Origin: Apostichopus japonicus
Lineage: Eukaryota; Echinodermata; Holothuroidea; Aspidochirotida; Stichopodidae
Reading direction: 5' to 3'
Assembly (NCBI RefSeq): GCF_037975245.1
Contig: NC_092569.1
Location: 35,316,668 to 35,380,667, forward strand
Length of the DNA: 64,000 nt
Every line of letters begins with the position of its first letter. The first letter of the stretch is position 1. Under the pieces are notes generated by a model, which saw nothing but the letters and a program-made list of their open reading frames with translations, was not told the origin of the DNA and ran no database searches. Positions 34,295 to 47,660 of the stretch are shown one piece after another. The position numbers were made by a program, and so were the translations under genes.

Positions 34295-34644
34295 CTACAC
34301 CGGTCGTATTTTCATATCTGTGTATTGCAGGCTACATCCGTAACCGTTCAAACTATAACTATACCAGAACATGGGCGTTCCTCGAGTAGAGCCGTCGTAG
34401 TCTCCGTTGAGGTGAGAATAAGCGCAATATGCGCAGTTCTCGCTGCCATCGGGAAAGCTATAGCAATAGGGACAGAGAGACCGACAATAAGAAGCAGAAA
34501 TATAGTATCGTCTACAGTCAAAACGATCGTAGAACCACCAGGCTCCTCCGTGTCTTTCAGCACAGTCGTAGCGGCTCCATCCATCGTTGTCCCGGTCTTT
34601 TGTACTGAATTGTTTGTTGTTGCTATCAGATAAGCTATCATATC
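34295..34644 (-). CDS. Gene B exon 9: P-subdomain with variable insert, stop
   Basis: 350 nt, phase 1 entry, stop TAG at 34297-34295. QFSTKDRDNDGW, CAERHGGAWW, HLNGDYDGSTRG and MKIRPV are conserved. The insert after GAWW begins FYDRFDCRRYYISASYC and is four codons longer over the exon than in A. A longer overlapping open frame on the same strand is out of phase and is not the real one. Confidence 0.85.
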
Positions 34645-37600
34645 CTGCAACAAACGAGAAAGAGTAAATAAACCGTTTGAACTACAGTGCCACAGCAGGA
34701 GTCATATACAGATGGGGAAGCTACTTTTACCAAATACTAGGGTTACTAGAGTCGCTAAAATCGCTCTTTATTTTATATTTATTTATCGGCATTTATTTAC
34801 AATACTATTCATTCATTTATATATTTGATTGTTATTTCTAAGTTCACAACTGAGTAGTTTCCTACTCTGTCAAAACTCTAGTTATAAATTTCTTGTGTGC
34901 TTGTGTTTTAAATCTTATACTTTGTTGAATAATATTATGTTTAACTTAATTTGCATAACAAAATTTTCATTTCTCCCGCTTATTCAATCCAATTGCATAT
35001 TTTTGTCTTGAACCACACAGGCTCTATTTGAACCTGGACAATGAGGGTGGGGGAAAGAGGGGTATGATGTTGCTTCATATATCATTAAAGTTAGGAAACA
35101 AGGGTATTATTTAATAATATAATATGTTAATATTACGTACAAAGTAATACTTGCATTTTGGTGTAAAAGTCATCTCCTCATAAAACAAAATCAAAGAGAC
35201 GGTTAATTTTTTTCTGTCAATATTATGGTTGTAATATAATATCTGCCCTGCTCCAAGTTCCCTGTTCTACTGGGCAGGGCAAGAAGGATGTTATTGCCAT
35301 CGATTTTTTCAATTCTTTACTTTTTACATATATCACTTTGTCCTCTTTGAAGTTTGAAGTGTTGCGAGTTTCGTAGACAACAGCGCGCGGTAAGGCAACA
35401 GATATTTACGTTAATTTTCAGAATACTCGTTTAGGTTGGGATGATAGTGATGTTGAGATATAATTTCTATGTGTCAGAAATACATGGACACTGGATGCTA
35501 TTATCATATCTACTGTCATAGTTTTATAGATTGCGTATGTCGGTCACTCCTATCATGTTATATGTGTTTGTTACGTGAAAACTCGACAAAGAGACCTGTG
35601 TTGCCAAGGAACAGCGAATCTTATCGTCTGATTCTTATGTATGTACACATTGTTTACAGTGCTGAAAACACACGTGAGTTCCAGCTGCAGTTCAAACGTT
35701 CGAAAGAAAATAGCAATGTTTGGAATTGTAAATTGCTGTGAACATTGAAAAACGTATATCATTTAGCCAGGAATGCGGTAGCTATGAGATCAAGACATTA
35801 GTCGTTGTAGAATACACATTAAATACGTAGTATAAGAATTAAGTGCTACAGGGGAGCACGTCACATGATCCTCCATGGTTGGCATGTTGTTTGTCTTGGC
35901 GCGTCTCCTAATGACGTTATCGGTCCAGATGTGTATATGAGTCAATAATTAGAACATCAACTACTCACCTGTATTTCCACTGTGTGATCTAACTGATAGT
36001 CGATACTTGTCTGCCTCGTTATTAATTCTAAAAGTGGAATAGACCGCGTATTTCGATGATGAGCCGGAGTCCCTTAGATCAATACGAAGCTGGTACGTTT
36101 TCTGGTTGGTCATAGAGTGGATATATTTATTACCTAGCCAGTGGTCTTGGTTTTTATTACCGAAACCGTTCTTGTAGTCCGACCAACCACGATTAAAGTC
36201 AGTGGAGGCACTCGATCGTCGCTGGAAAACCTATGAAATGGAAACAAAAAAGTAATCCAACTATATCATCTACTAATCCGTAAGAGCATGACATCCAAAG
36301 CCATAAAATAGTTTAACAAAGATGGATATTGTGAAAGTGAGATAATTCGCAAGAGTATTCTGTTTCTTGATTTGTGTTGCTGAAATGGTCAAGTTCATTT
36401 CAAAGAGATCTGCAGTGCATCAGTTTGAGGATGTAAAGTATAATGTGAGGAAGTTAAGAGTTTATATCCTAAACTGTTTTTGAAACTCACCGTCCATCCT
36501 CCTCCGTTACTTTCCATCTCACAGTAAACCTGAATGCCGCTTGGCCAACCATCAGGGTAAATAGTGTAAACACCATCACTGCGTATACCGGAAACATAAA
36601 GCTCGTAGCAATCTTTTGCGATCACGCGTATGCACGTCTCTCCGTCCCCTTGGTAGGTTGGATTGCAGTAACATTTACGGACACCGTTCCTCTCAGCACA
36701 AGTTGCTTGACTATTACATTGGTAATTCTCAATTACAAGCCGGTTGTTCCTACAAATCGATTTTCGTGTACATCTTGAATTGATGTAAAAGTGGCCCTCC
36801 TAATTTAAGACATTCAGCGAAAATAAAAACAACAACTAATAAATAAATTATGAATTTGCGGTTGTCACAGTGAAATGTACAGAATTTCAACGATGGGTGG
36901 CAAATGATATATCCCCTCGAATGATCTAGGTATGAGTATGAACCTTTATGAAAGTTTTATGAAGTATTTGAAGTCAACTCCGAAGTAGGAGGCGAAAGGA
37001 TCCGCCATGAAAAAGTAGCTGCAAATATTGCATTCAAACGGCTTTACGCGACTATACATTAGGCCTACAAATAGGTCTAACCGGAAGACTGTGAAAAAAA
37101 TATCTATGGAATTTTGTGTCAGGCTTATAAGTGGATGCAATTCGTAGGGAGTGGTCTCGTGATTCCCGACTAAACGTAATACTTCCCTCGACTGACAGTT
37201 TTAACTGGACTGAAGACCAAAAAGAAAAATGGGTCAATGGCCCCTCCCCAACGACGATGCGCACGCCACTCGATAATATGTAAATGTAATGTTTTTATCG
37301 ACAAGTATAAATAATAAAGGTTAATTTCTAATTATTTGGACAATGATTAAGAAAAGAGCATTATAAAATTGCATGAATGAATCGTACTGACCCCTAATAC
37401 ACTTCCTATGTCAGCAACGAAGCAGTTGTGGGTGCACGTCTCTCCGTCCCCTTGGTAGTTTGGATTGCAGTAACATTTACGGACACCGTTCCTCTCAGCA
37501 CAGGTTGCGTGATCACTACACTGGTAACTCGCTTGTATAATCTGGTTGTTTCGGCAAGTTGATTTTCGTGTACATCTTGAATTGACGTAAAAATCGCCTT

Positions 37601-40600
37601 CCTAATTCCACGAAAAAAAAAAGTAAATTAATTATGAATTTGCGGTTGTCACAGTGAAATGTACAGGATTTCAACGGTGGGTGGCCATTGCAAACTTCCC
37701 TGAATGATCTAGATAAGGGTATGAATTTTTATGAAATGTGGTCTTTGATGCCAACTCCGATGTAGGAGTCCGCGAGGTTCGCCATGAAAAGGTAGCCGTC
37801 AAATGTTGCATTAAAACGGCCTATGCGACTATACATTAGGCCTACAATTGGTTATCGCCGCAAAACTATCGTTAGGAGTATCCAAGCATTTTTGTGTGTC
37901 AGGTTTATAAATGAGCGACATCTGAAGGAGTAGTCTTGTGCTTCCTGACTAAATGTAAGTAAAACATTTACTTCTTATTATATGGAAAAAGTCATTACGA
38001 GAGAAGCACTTAAAATGAAAGAACCGAACTGACCATTAATACACCTCCTTTGTCAGCAACGAAGCAGTTGCATTGGTTGAGGGGGATGCATTGTTCTTGC
38101 TGTCTCATATAATCACCGACACAAACACATTGCTCTGATTTTGTGCGAGAGGTAGCGGAGATGCAAGTATCAGGGTCGACACAAGTCCTCTCGCAGGTCT
38201 CATTGCTAAATATCTCATTAGCTGGACACCATTCAGGGATTGTTTCTAGAGAACAGAAAATTAAAAAAAATAAAGTAATAATAACCTGATACAGTCACGG
38301 CAAATATGACATGTGGCATAGCATAGTTTGTCGTCATTACTTAAATACGTGGTTGTCAGAAGGCTAAAGTAAAGGAACATACACTCAGAAGCTGCTCGAA
38401 TAAATGTAGAACATTTTAAATAGGTAGTGGCCGTTCCTTAGTCACATTAATTTTACTATTTATTCTGATAACGAGATAAAACACCATCATTTGTTGTGCA
38501 ATTAGTCTGAAACCAGGTAGTCATGGCTTGTTTCTGTTTCAGAGTTCTCTCGGTGTAAGTATACTGCTTTCTGACAACAATTTTAATTAATAACAACATC
38601 AAATTTCTTTTCATTGGTTGTTCTATTTAAACTGGGAGACGAACCTGGTTTAATTGTAAACGTTCTGTTGTACTAACGTTAGGAATGGTTCCGTGTTCAG
38701 AGCCATGGTCGGTGTTGAGTACGAATCACTCTTGTAGTGAGTGCGTAATCACACTTTGGCTAATGGAGGCATTTTGGAATTCTAGTATGGATACTAATGC
38801 CAGATTAAGTGTTTGAACTCGCACTAGAAGCTTGTACTTGCACTCATATCATAACATATTTTAATTGCTACGATATGTATTGTAGTGCCGTTGTACTGTA
38901 TACTATAAGTTTACTCGTACTATATATATTGTAGCAGTTTCTTCAAAACATATTTGACATGCCAAATTTACTTCCAAAAGATCCCTTCGTTTTCAGAATA
39001 AACCTTTCATTTTCTGCACGTTTACGTTTGACATTTAATAAATGATCATGATTTTTTTTGGCTTTATATTAATAATAATGTAACTTGAAGACACTTACCA
39101 TCTGATATTTCGAATGTTCCTAAACTAGATATATAATAATCCCCCCATTCATCTGAGATACGAAACTCGTCGTATGTTACATAGTAAGTTTCTTCAACAA
39201 CGTTCTCAAAGTCCATTCGCAGTTGGTATTGCCTTTGATTTGTTAAGACGGCAATTTTCTCATTTCCGATCCAAAACTCACTCCCTAGAAAGCCAAAGCC
39301 ATTTCTGAAGTCTTTCCAATTTCTACTAAAATTTACAGAATCCGATCTTCGTCGCTGTAATACCTTCAAAGAATATCAAAGAAGATAAACGTTAACTAGG
39401 AAGTGATTGAATAAACATTATTCGTTTCCTACTGCAAAGCGATTTGCGGCTAACAATTATTACACAGAAATAAGAACTTATATTTCTAACTTCAGTTTGT
39501 AGTGTGGGCTAGATGTTTACAGTTTCCTTGGAAGAAGAACTACACTGTACCTAAGTACAATTTGGTACTTAAATTCCACAATATAAAAATAATTGATTCA
39601 AACTTTCGTTTCGATAAAAATATCAAGATTCTATTTGAAATAACGACTTTGTATTACATCGTTATACATTGCTGTAATCAAGATTGAAGTAAATTTATAC
39701 AAAGCTATTTAAAGTTGTAAAAGAGAAATCGAGTAATCAGCCCTACCGTCCATCCACCAGTATCAAGATCATTATTACAGTAAGCCTCAAACGGTTCGGG
39801 ATAGCCATCTGGTTTAATAAGGTACACCCCAGATGTATTTTGGGTAGAGGAACATGCATTCGATACTTCTTTGCAATCTCTCGGATACGCAGGTTGTTGA
39901 AAAACAAAGTATGAAGAACCTGAATGGAAAGTAAAACAAAGTTAACATTTTATTGCGACTAGAAAATCATTTCAGCTAACGAAAATACCGCCAAAGATGC
40001 TTTATCTCAATTGCCTCTCTTCACGGAGGGGTTAAATGAGTACATGTGAGGTAACTTGTCATAAGGCGCAATATATAGCTGCAGCTGTCTAGAGGGATTG
40101 TCTCTGGGACAGGTTATTATTGAACAGGGGTAATATAACGTCTGTACAGCTCTTTGAAACCTATCGCTGTTTAAAAGCGCTACATGAACCGAATATTATG
40201 ATTATTTTTACTATAAGACTTTTTAGTTAATTGTAAGAGAACTGGTTTCGTTACTAAGCGAGTTAAGGGAATACATCAGTTTAAATATCAACTATTACTC
40301 AACTACCATATAGTCGAATATATCACGACTAAAGTTAAATGAAGTAATCGTTATTGAATTCTCATATGTTACTGTTTTGAAGCATTATATGTGATTAGTT
40401 TTCAGCCTGCAATGGAAATTCAAAGACCAAGTAACTTGAATTTCTTTTTAACCAAGCTTCCGTAGTTATCAATCATATCCAAGTGAGATCAAAAGATTCA
40501 CGAAAACAGGCAAATCCCTTTTGTTTAAAGTACCTGAGAAAATATCGATGTGGCACGTAGGATATAAAAGATCGAAAGTATACTACTCAGAGGAAATCAA

Positions 40601-43600
40601 CCTTGAAATAGATATTCGGAAATAGTAACACGATTAAAAAACAAAACGTCAAGAGCGACCATTAAAAAGCTAACATTTCCAGCCATTCAAGTTGTCCAAC
40701 TGTGTTAACGTTGATAATACATAAGTGATATAACTTACAGAGTTTTCTTCTTATTATAAGATAAATCATATAATATAAATAATACACCTACCTGAAGATC
40801 TTCCCTCGGCACTGACGATTATCTGTGTAATAAAAGACATTTACTGAATACATTACAAGACATACAGAGTATTGCAGTTAAGAATAAACACTATCATATT
40901 AAATAAAATGTTAATAAAACCAGTTTGAGGGTAAGAAAGAACTTTTCGCAAACTGTTCCAAAATATGTTAGTTTAAGAGTAAAGTCGATTTAAACTTTGG
41001 TAAATTCTCCGTATCACCAATTTTAATGATGTTTTTCTTTGTCTTTATTCCATATCTGATTTACAGGTCAATGATCACTTACAGAGTACAATTTTCTTCC
41101 AGGAAACATTAAATTACTGGCATTTTCCGGTTTTACAGCTACTCTGGCACATGATACGTATATTCACGTAAAGAACAAAGGCAATAGCTGGCTGCTTCCT
41201 TAAACAGCTGTGTTGCTTAATGCAGACAGATGTTCTTTGTTCAAGTTATATTTTGACATTAGAACATTTCAGACATATGTTGTAACGTATATGTGTTTAA
41301 CAGTCCTTAATAACACGTAGGGATCATTTACATCGTCCCAGCTATTCTTGATGGACCAAGATAACCGTGTCTTGATACTTACCGTGCACAATGAAACTCT
41401 GAGTTTTGGAAGGTGTCATATTACTTATAAGGTAAGTTCATTGCCATAGATTTGTATATCTTACTTACTAAACAATTGTAGCAGCGCTGCAGAAGCTCAG
41501 ATTAGCTTCTATTTGAAATCATTGTTTGTAGTGTTATGCCGTTTTTCTCCAATATCGGACCTGGCCGATATCCGATATTTCAATCCCAATATCGGTCCCA
41601 TACCGATACCAATATTTTTAAACAGCCAGAATGAATGTCAGATCGCACTTTAAGTCATACTTCAATACATGAAGTATCAGAATTATAATCGGCTATCGTA
41701 AATATTATATTGCACAACTCACAAACAGTAACCACTTGATAACTCACTTGTGCCTATTCTATAGCACTAGCCCTAACCTCTTCATAATTGAATGATCATA
41801 GTCCCCAACAAGATGATATGCACAAAACTGTATGCTAGCATTTTGTTCTTGGAAAACACACGTCCATTCCTGTTACTTCTGTTGAAAGATTCGTTACTCT
41901 GTTTGACCCACTTCGTTTAAAACTTAAGCTGCAAGTCTTATACAAATTGTCGTCACATAGAGCCACGAATTTCGTAGAAAAAAATGTTAAAAGATGACAT
42001 CTAGTTATCAATAAACTGAATTCATCTAGAAAAAACATTAGCGTATCCTAGCTAAGAACTTTTACTACTCTTAGTGATTAACAGAACCAAACCCGCACTA
42101 CTTTTTTTTAAATTTTTAGTAACTATATAAATTATATTCTACCATTTGCCGGCTATACTGACAACTAAGCCTAGCCAAAATTAGCAAGTGTCTCGTCTTT
42201 ACATTATTCGTTAAGCAACCGAAAACAAATTGTGATACACAAACTTGATTCTCAGAATACAATCTTTTCCACAGTCGCTTATGTTCTCACAAAATGCATC
42301 CATGATACTCCTTGCAGCTTTTTAAAAGATACACAATTTTTGGAAGGGTGATTCCGTGTTATAACTTTAATTTTCAGCTGACGACGCAGAAGCACTGTGC
42401 AAGTTAGTGTGATGAGCTTCTACTGTAGTTATATACATATAGTCACATAGACTGGTGAAATTTACTTTAAAGCGCTACAAAGACTGCTATGTACGTAACG
42501 TTAAGTGGTTTGACTGGTCGGCATTAGATCGGTAAATATTTTTCAGAATTTGCGTCATGCTTGTTTGACCAGCTAGAACAGATTAATAAATCACCGCAAT
42601 AAACAAGAAGTAGCTTTGTTATGGGGAAAAAAAAACAAGCAAATATTCAATATCGGTTTGCCGTTATTGGCAATGAGGCTAAATTCTACTGATACCAATA
42701 TGCCGCCGATATCATTAAACGATTATCGGCGCAACACTAGTTTTGATTGGCACTAGATCAGTTTATCCATTTGTTTGTTTGAAAGATATAAGTCATAGGC
42801 GGGATAACGATACCAATTCCTTTCGTTCTATCTCCCTTTTTTCTTGCCTTATGCTCCTTCTTATATCAGACCTAGTTCGTTTATAATGTTAGAAAGTTGA
42901 ATTTCTTCAAAGTGGAAACACTGTCACGAGCTTACTATATGCAATAGATCGTGATAATTATTTCTAGGAATAACATATGCTCCATTGCAAAGACAAAGAA
43001 CCAACAGCATTGCACTTCGTAGTTTATCTTCATGCAATGATATAACGAAATAGTAAAAAATACATATTCCTCAGATAAACCTGCTAAATATTGTGGATAT
43101 CACATCTGAACTGTGCTGACCCAAAATTGCTCACAAAAATTGTACACGTACCATAATAGAACGACCTTAAACTTCTTATCGACGAACCACAGAAAAACGA
43201 ATAAGGCAGAAATCCGAATTGGCTCCAACAATATAGGTTATTCTTATACGTATTACACACACAAACTGTGAAAAGGTCAAATTGGAAATCTGTAGTCCTT
43301 TTACAGAGAATAACATCGAACTAGATTGAACTTTATTGAGTCTCCCACCGGTGGAAAATTAAGATGGAAAGTTCAGATGGACAATTAAGATGGAAGACAT
43401 TTTGCTACTCACATCAAAACGCAAGTTGGTCATGAATACTAAACGATTGGCAAAACAAATAACATGATCATTGCATATGATTGTGGCCCACATTAAATTA
43501 TAACTTAAATCTTTACAGAATCCCCTGTTTTGAAACCTCACATGACGACAAATATATTCTTCCTGTACATTTTTGGTTCACCGCCATTCAATCTAATATC

Positions 43601-45687
43601 TACAATGCAAAATGGTAGATGTACGTTATGGCACAGCGAATGTAAGACAACCTTAGTAATGCTATACCTCAACAAATCTACGTAGTTCAGTAAGAAGAAT
43701 CGACGTTTAGCATTATAACATTATATCTTTTATAACATGATGTTCATGATGATGATGAAAATTGCAAGAGATAAAGAATGTCAATAGAAAGGACTAAAGA
43801 AAAAGAGGAAGTTAAGAAAGAAACAAGGAATTTCATTTGTCAGACCAAGTCATTCATGACCAAAATTCCACAATGTGATAATGCTCTGCCATAGGGGGAA
43901 AGAATTGAGCAAATACGAAAGTGAAGTATGAAGGATCGGAAGCAGGTAAAAAAATTACCATTTTTCTTGTTTGTTAATTCCGAATTATAATGACATAGAC
44001 ATGTTAGGACTTTCGCGCATATGGCAGTTCAAATTTAATGAAATGACGATGTTATCTGTCAAGACAAAAACATATTGTATTGCATTTCCAGTAGTGAAAT
44101 TAGACAATTCTCTTAATAAACCAGAAAACAAGCTTTAGATCATTCCTGCAATTTTAGCAGTTCTCTGTTGTTTTTCGTCTCCATCAAATTTTTGAAAATG
44201 CCTAAAACAATGTTTGCACATGGGTCATCTTATCAATAGTTTTAACACGTCTAACATGTCAAAAGTTACTTTTTGGCACGAGTTTGTATCCTTCTAGAAG
44301 AAAATGGCCCTTGGGTACAGAAAATGGTATCACACTTACCTAAAGTCATAAGAAATTAAAATCTACATTTTATACTTTGCTGTTGCCAACAGAGTTAAGT
44401 ACACAGTATAGTACTATCTCAACAAAGATATTGAAGCGGTCAGGGTGATTTATTTGGGATATAGCCAAAGTTTTGTTGTCGTCGATAATGTTATTGAGGA
44501 AGCACAGACGGTTTGCGACGTTATTGTTGTATCTGTATGAAAATTTTGTTTATTTTAACCAAATGCTGAGTACCACATACCGTTTGTTTCCTTGAATATA
44601 ATGCTTGTTTGAACGAAAGCCACAAATTTTGATATCAAGGAATTTAATTTGATATCCTTCAATATATAAAGCGAATTTTACCATACATGCAGTAGTAATA
44701 CTCTTCTTTGTGAAAAATACTTTCCTTTGTATACTGAATTAAATTACATGTTTCTGTCACAATATAAGAAATGTTAAGTTGTATACTACACCAAACAGCC
44801 ATATCACGAGGAAGGGGTGAGTCGGGTAGGAGGGAGTGATTGAGGGCAGCGAAGAATTGGTTTATTCAAATTGAGACTATTAAGCGTTACAAGGAAGTTT
44901 ACATGTTTAACAACTTAATTGAACACCTTGTGTGAATATCAAAGTAAACTACGGTATTTGTGATTAGAGAATTAACAGATAACATAAAGGATTATGAATG
45001 TATTTTTTTTTCTCGTAGTAGTTCATTTCCAGGTTATACGTTAACACCTAATTAATTATATGGCACAGATGTAGTTAATATATGCATAGAATATTTAATT
45101 CTTTACACGGTGAACTAGCCTTTCATATTCCAATATTTGACAGAAAACATCACTTTGGATGGTCATTAGAATGTTGGTGAACTGGATTGTGTCAAAAGGG
45201 CTTTTTTCAATAAATGAAATGTAATTTAATTTTTGGTGAGAATTTTCTCACTCCAATTATGTTGTATTACTTGTTCTCTGCTTTATTTACTGTTATAGAT
45301 TATGTCTAAGTAAATAATGTAAAGAAAAGACAGAAAAAGAAAAAAGGAAAAAGTATAAATATTTAAGAGATAATTAGCCAGAAGAATAATCAGTTAAGTT
45401 TAAAAGTTTTAGAAAGGTTATTCCGCTAGTAATATGAAATTTATCAGGATTTTTTATCGATATTTCCCTATTTCTACGAAGATGCTAACACTTCGCTCTC
45501 TCACATAATTTAATATTAACAGAATTAGCTCAACAACACATTGACGCAACTTATGTTATTTTCAAAACAGAAGATATTCAATGGAGTAAAATGAAATATA
45601 TTAAATAATAGAAAGACTTACCATTTCTGTTCCAAACGAGTTCCAAATCGTCAAAACAGTCAAACAAACTTCGAAAAATTTCTCCAT
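34295..45687 (-). CDS. Gene B: secreted FReD/TIL/EGF(x2)/FReD protein, 9 exons, 625 aa
   Basis: Exons: 45687-45622, 40822-40792, 39919-39747, 39363-39099, 38245-38034, 37601-37392, 36799-36491, 36230-35969, 34644-34295. They sum to 1878 nt with consistent phases and GT-AG introns. The domain order is as in gene A but with two EGF modules, and the GGWT Trp is present in both fibrinogen-like domains. I see no in-frame stop, so it looks functional. Intron 1 (4.8 kb) is about 2.2 kb shorter than in A. The predicted product is a secreted lectin-like protein; ligand and tissue are unknown. Confidence 0.85.
35969..36230 (-). CDS. Gene B exon 8: middle of FReD-2
   Basis: 262 nt, phase 0 to 1, acceptor ttcatag, donor gtgagtag. 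It encodes the QRRSS, FGNKNQDHWLGNKYI and YQLRIDLRDS run ending in YSGNTG, like copy A. Confidence 0.85.
36491..36799 (-). CDS. Gene B exon 7: EGF-like module 2 joined to start of FReD-2
   Basis: 309 nt, phase 0-0. It starts EGHFYINSRCTRKSIC, then NYQCNSQATC and YQGDGETC, then AKDCYELYVSGIRSDGVYT and GGGWT. It is one codon shorter than the copy-A counterpart at the EGF/FReD joint, a variable seam among the three copies (104, 103 and 102 codons). Confidence 0.85.
37392..37601 (-). CDS. Gene B exon 6: EGF-like module 1
   Basis: 210 nt, phase 0-0, starting EGDFYVNSRC and ending in the NCFVADIGSVLG tail with donor gtcagt. It corresponds to exon 6 of gene A. Confidence 0.8.
38034..38245 (-). CDS. 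Gene B exon 5: TIL-like module
   Basis: 212 nt, phase 1 to 0. All nine cysteines are conserved. The run TCVDPDTC replaces TCDDPDTC of A and C, and VGDYMRQQEQCIPLNQCNC precedes the FVADKGGVLM tail. Confidence 0.75.
39099..39363 (-). CDS. Gene B exon 4: middle of FReD-1
   Basis: 265 nt, phase 0 to 1. It carries VLQRRRSDSVNFSRNW, FGFLGSEFWIGNEKI and YQLRMDFENVVEETYYVTYD, and ends EISDG before a gtaagt donor. It is closer to the FReD consensus (FGFLGSEFW) than copy A (VGFLGSDFW). Confidence 0.85.
39747..39919 (-). CDS. Gene B exon 3: N-terminal part of FReD-1
   Basis: 173 nt, phase 1 to 0. It encodes YPRDCKEVSNACSSTQNTSG to DTGGWT, retaining the conserved Trp that copy A has lost. Confidence 0.85.
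40792..40822 (-). CDS. Gene B exon 2: 31-nt linker
   Basis: Identical in length and coding content to exon 2 of copies A and C, with the same acceptor (ttacacag) and donor (gtaggtg). Confidence 0.75.
41529..42739. mobile_element. Inverted-repeat DNA transposon remnant in intron 1 of gene B
   Basis: Left end TAGTGTTATGCCG and right end CGGCGCAACACTA are inverted copies, with further CCGATAT/ATATCGG words inside both ends (hAT-like ends by resemblance). No transposase frame is recognisable. No clean target-site duplication could be fixed, so the family is uncertain. Related left ends occur at 18075 (A) and 62930 (C). Confidence 0.5.
45622..45687 (-). CDS. Gene B exon 1: signal peptide
   Basis: 66 nt: MEKFFEVCLTVLTIWNSFG then TEM, donor gtaagt. 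It differs from copy A at three early residues (C4F, I6E and neighbours) while the hydrophobic core is unchanged. Confidence 0.85.
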
Positions 45688-47660
45688 GATTTCGGGTTTG
45701 TATATATGACACGCGAAAATATATTCGATGAAGTGCAATATGGCAAATGACACAGAGTATCTACTTAGGGGTGACCAACACCCTATTGAAATGACCGTAG
45801 TAGTATGGATGTCTATTAATGCCATCATTTTATTTGAAATATGATTTGGTGAACAGCTTATACAAATGTGCTGCACGTCTATAGTATTATTGGCTTGTGT
45901 GTAAAGAAGACTATTCGACATGCGCAATCCAACTAAATATTTTGTACAGCTATTTATATGTTATACTTTCAGTCAATAGTGCAGTAAGCTTCAGTTGCAT
46001 AATGTTGAATTGTCCTTATGCCGATAAATACAGCATACGACCTATTGCATAATTATTGACTATCGTGGCTCTAGTTCCAAGGACAGCAACGGTATTGCAA
46101 TTAAATAAAGGTAAATGTATTTGGTTTTTAAAAGGAATATCAATTACGACGATCACTTGTAATCTATATTACATTAAGTGTGGTTGATAAAGGAAGGGAT
46201 TTGTAGTTGTGTGCCAAACGACGTTAATGCAACTAAGCCGATGAAATGAGTATTGGCATGTTGATTTACTTGTTCTAGTTAAGCTGCTATTATAGATATT
46301 TTAAAGAAACATGTATGAGTGATTATTTTAACTATGTTACTGCGTTTTACGTTGGAAGGCAAACTTAAAGCAGTATCGAACGGACAGGAAGTGGTACTAC
46401 TAATCAGCATTATATAACTTGCGTTAACTAGTACAATACATCTTAAAATGTACCGTGAAATGTACTGTATGATCTATTTTACACTATCAATGTGTATGTA
46501 AAAATATCAAATTAACAAGTTTTCCAGCTATATAAACAATACTTCCTTGTTTAAGGATGCCTGCGTCACACCCTGTTTTCAGAATCGAGTATCCTCACAT
46601 CTGATTGAATAAACATGTCAGCGGTGTCACTGGGCTTTGAATAGATTTGACTGTGCATTATATTTAAAAAAAATCATTGTCAATTATATAAGATATTGAA
46701 TCTAATGGTACGATATCAAATTATTCAGTGGTATATAGCTTTTTTTAATAAAAATAATTTAGTTTAAGAGGGTTTGCTAGAGCTTCTTTGGAGGCATAGA
46801 GCTACTTTATATGCGTAGCTATAGGTGGTTTATCTAACCGTGGTACCTAGGGGGAAGGGGGTTCCTGAAGGTTGGTCCCCAACATGCAGTTTTAGCCAAC
46901 GGATGACAACTGCCAGTCATATTTTTGCATGAATAGTTAAATGAGAGCCAGCTTTCCTACGCCAAAATATTTTGCTAACAGTAACGTAGCTCTAAGTGAA
47001 AGGAAAGTTCCACTACCACACACATAACATTTTCATGGACGATAACTGGGACGGCAAAAAGAAAATTAGTTAAAGAAAACTAAATAGCTAGCATATATGA
47101 CATTGGATAGGTTACTTGATTTTATAGCACTGAGTGAATTGCTCCTCAGAAGGCTTCCTCTCTTTAGCTTTATGCTTACTGAGCATCGAGAGAGGTTTCT
47201 ATTAACAAGTTTGATTCAATAATTGGTACTTTTAGTCATAGTTCAGTGAATTGTAAGTCGTATTGTGGTCTTTACAAAAAAACAAAAAAAAACACATCTC
47301 CATTTGGATCCCTGAGAAAGGAGATAAATGCATACACTTACCCCTCACATACTAGTATGTAGTTTTACATGTTTGATTTATTTAAAATATACAAGGCTGT
47401 AGCCACAGGGACCACGAACCTGACCACCCCCCCCACCCTCCCCGAAAGTTGCTTGCAATGGTTAGCATTTTATAATACCCCAACGCAAAGTCAAATGCTC
47501 TTAATGTATTGTAATTTTGTTACCAGAGGTACAGACTGTGAAATTACAAGTTAATATCAGTTAAGGCTCAAAGTCAAACTTGTGTAGTAGTTATGCAATC
47601 ACTCAAGCACATTCCGTAAGCCGTCTAAAATAGTGCAGTATTAATATCATTTTGATTGGT
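45688..47660 (-). repeat. 5' flank of gene B (shared with copy A)
   Basis: Homologous to 24439-26420, with matching landmarks: the ACACGCGAAAATATATT block next to exon 1, the block around 46540-46640 (equivalent to 25290-25390) and the block around 47390-47480 (equivalent to 25950-26060). Probably contains the promoter. Confidence 0.5.
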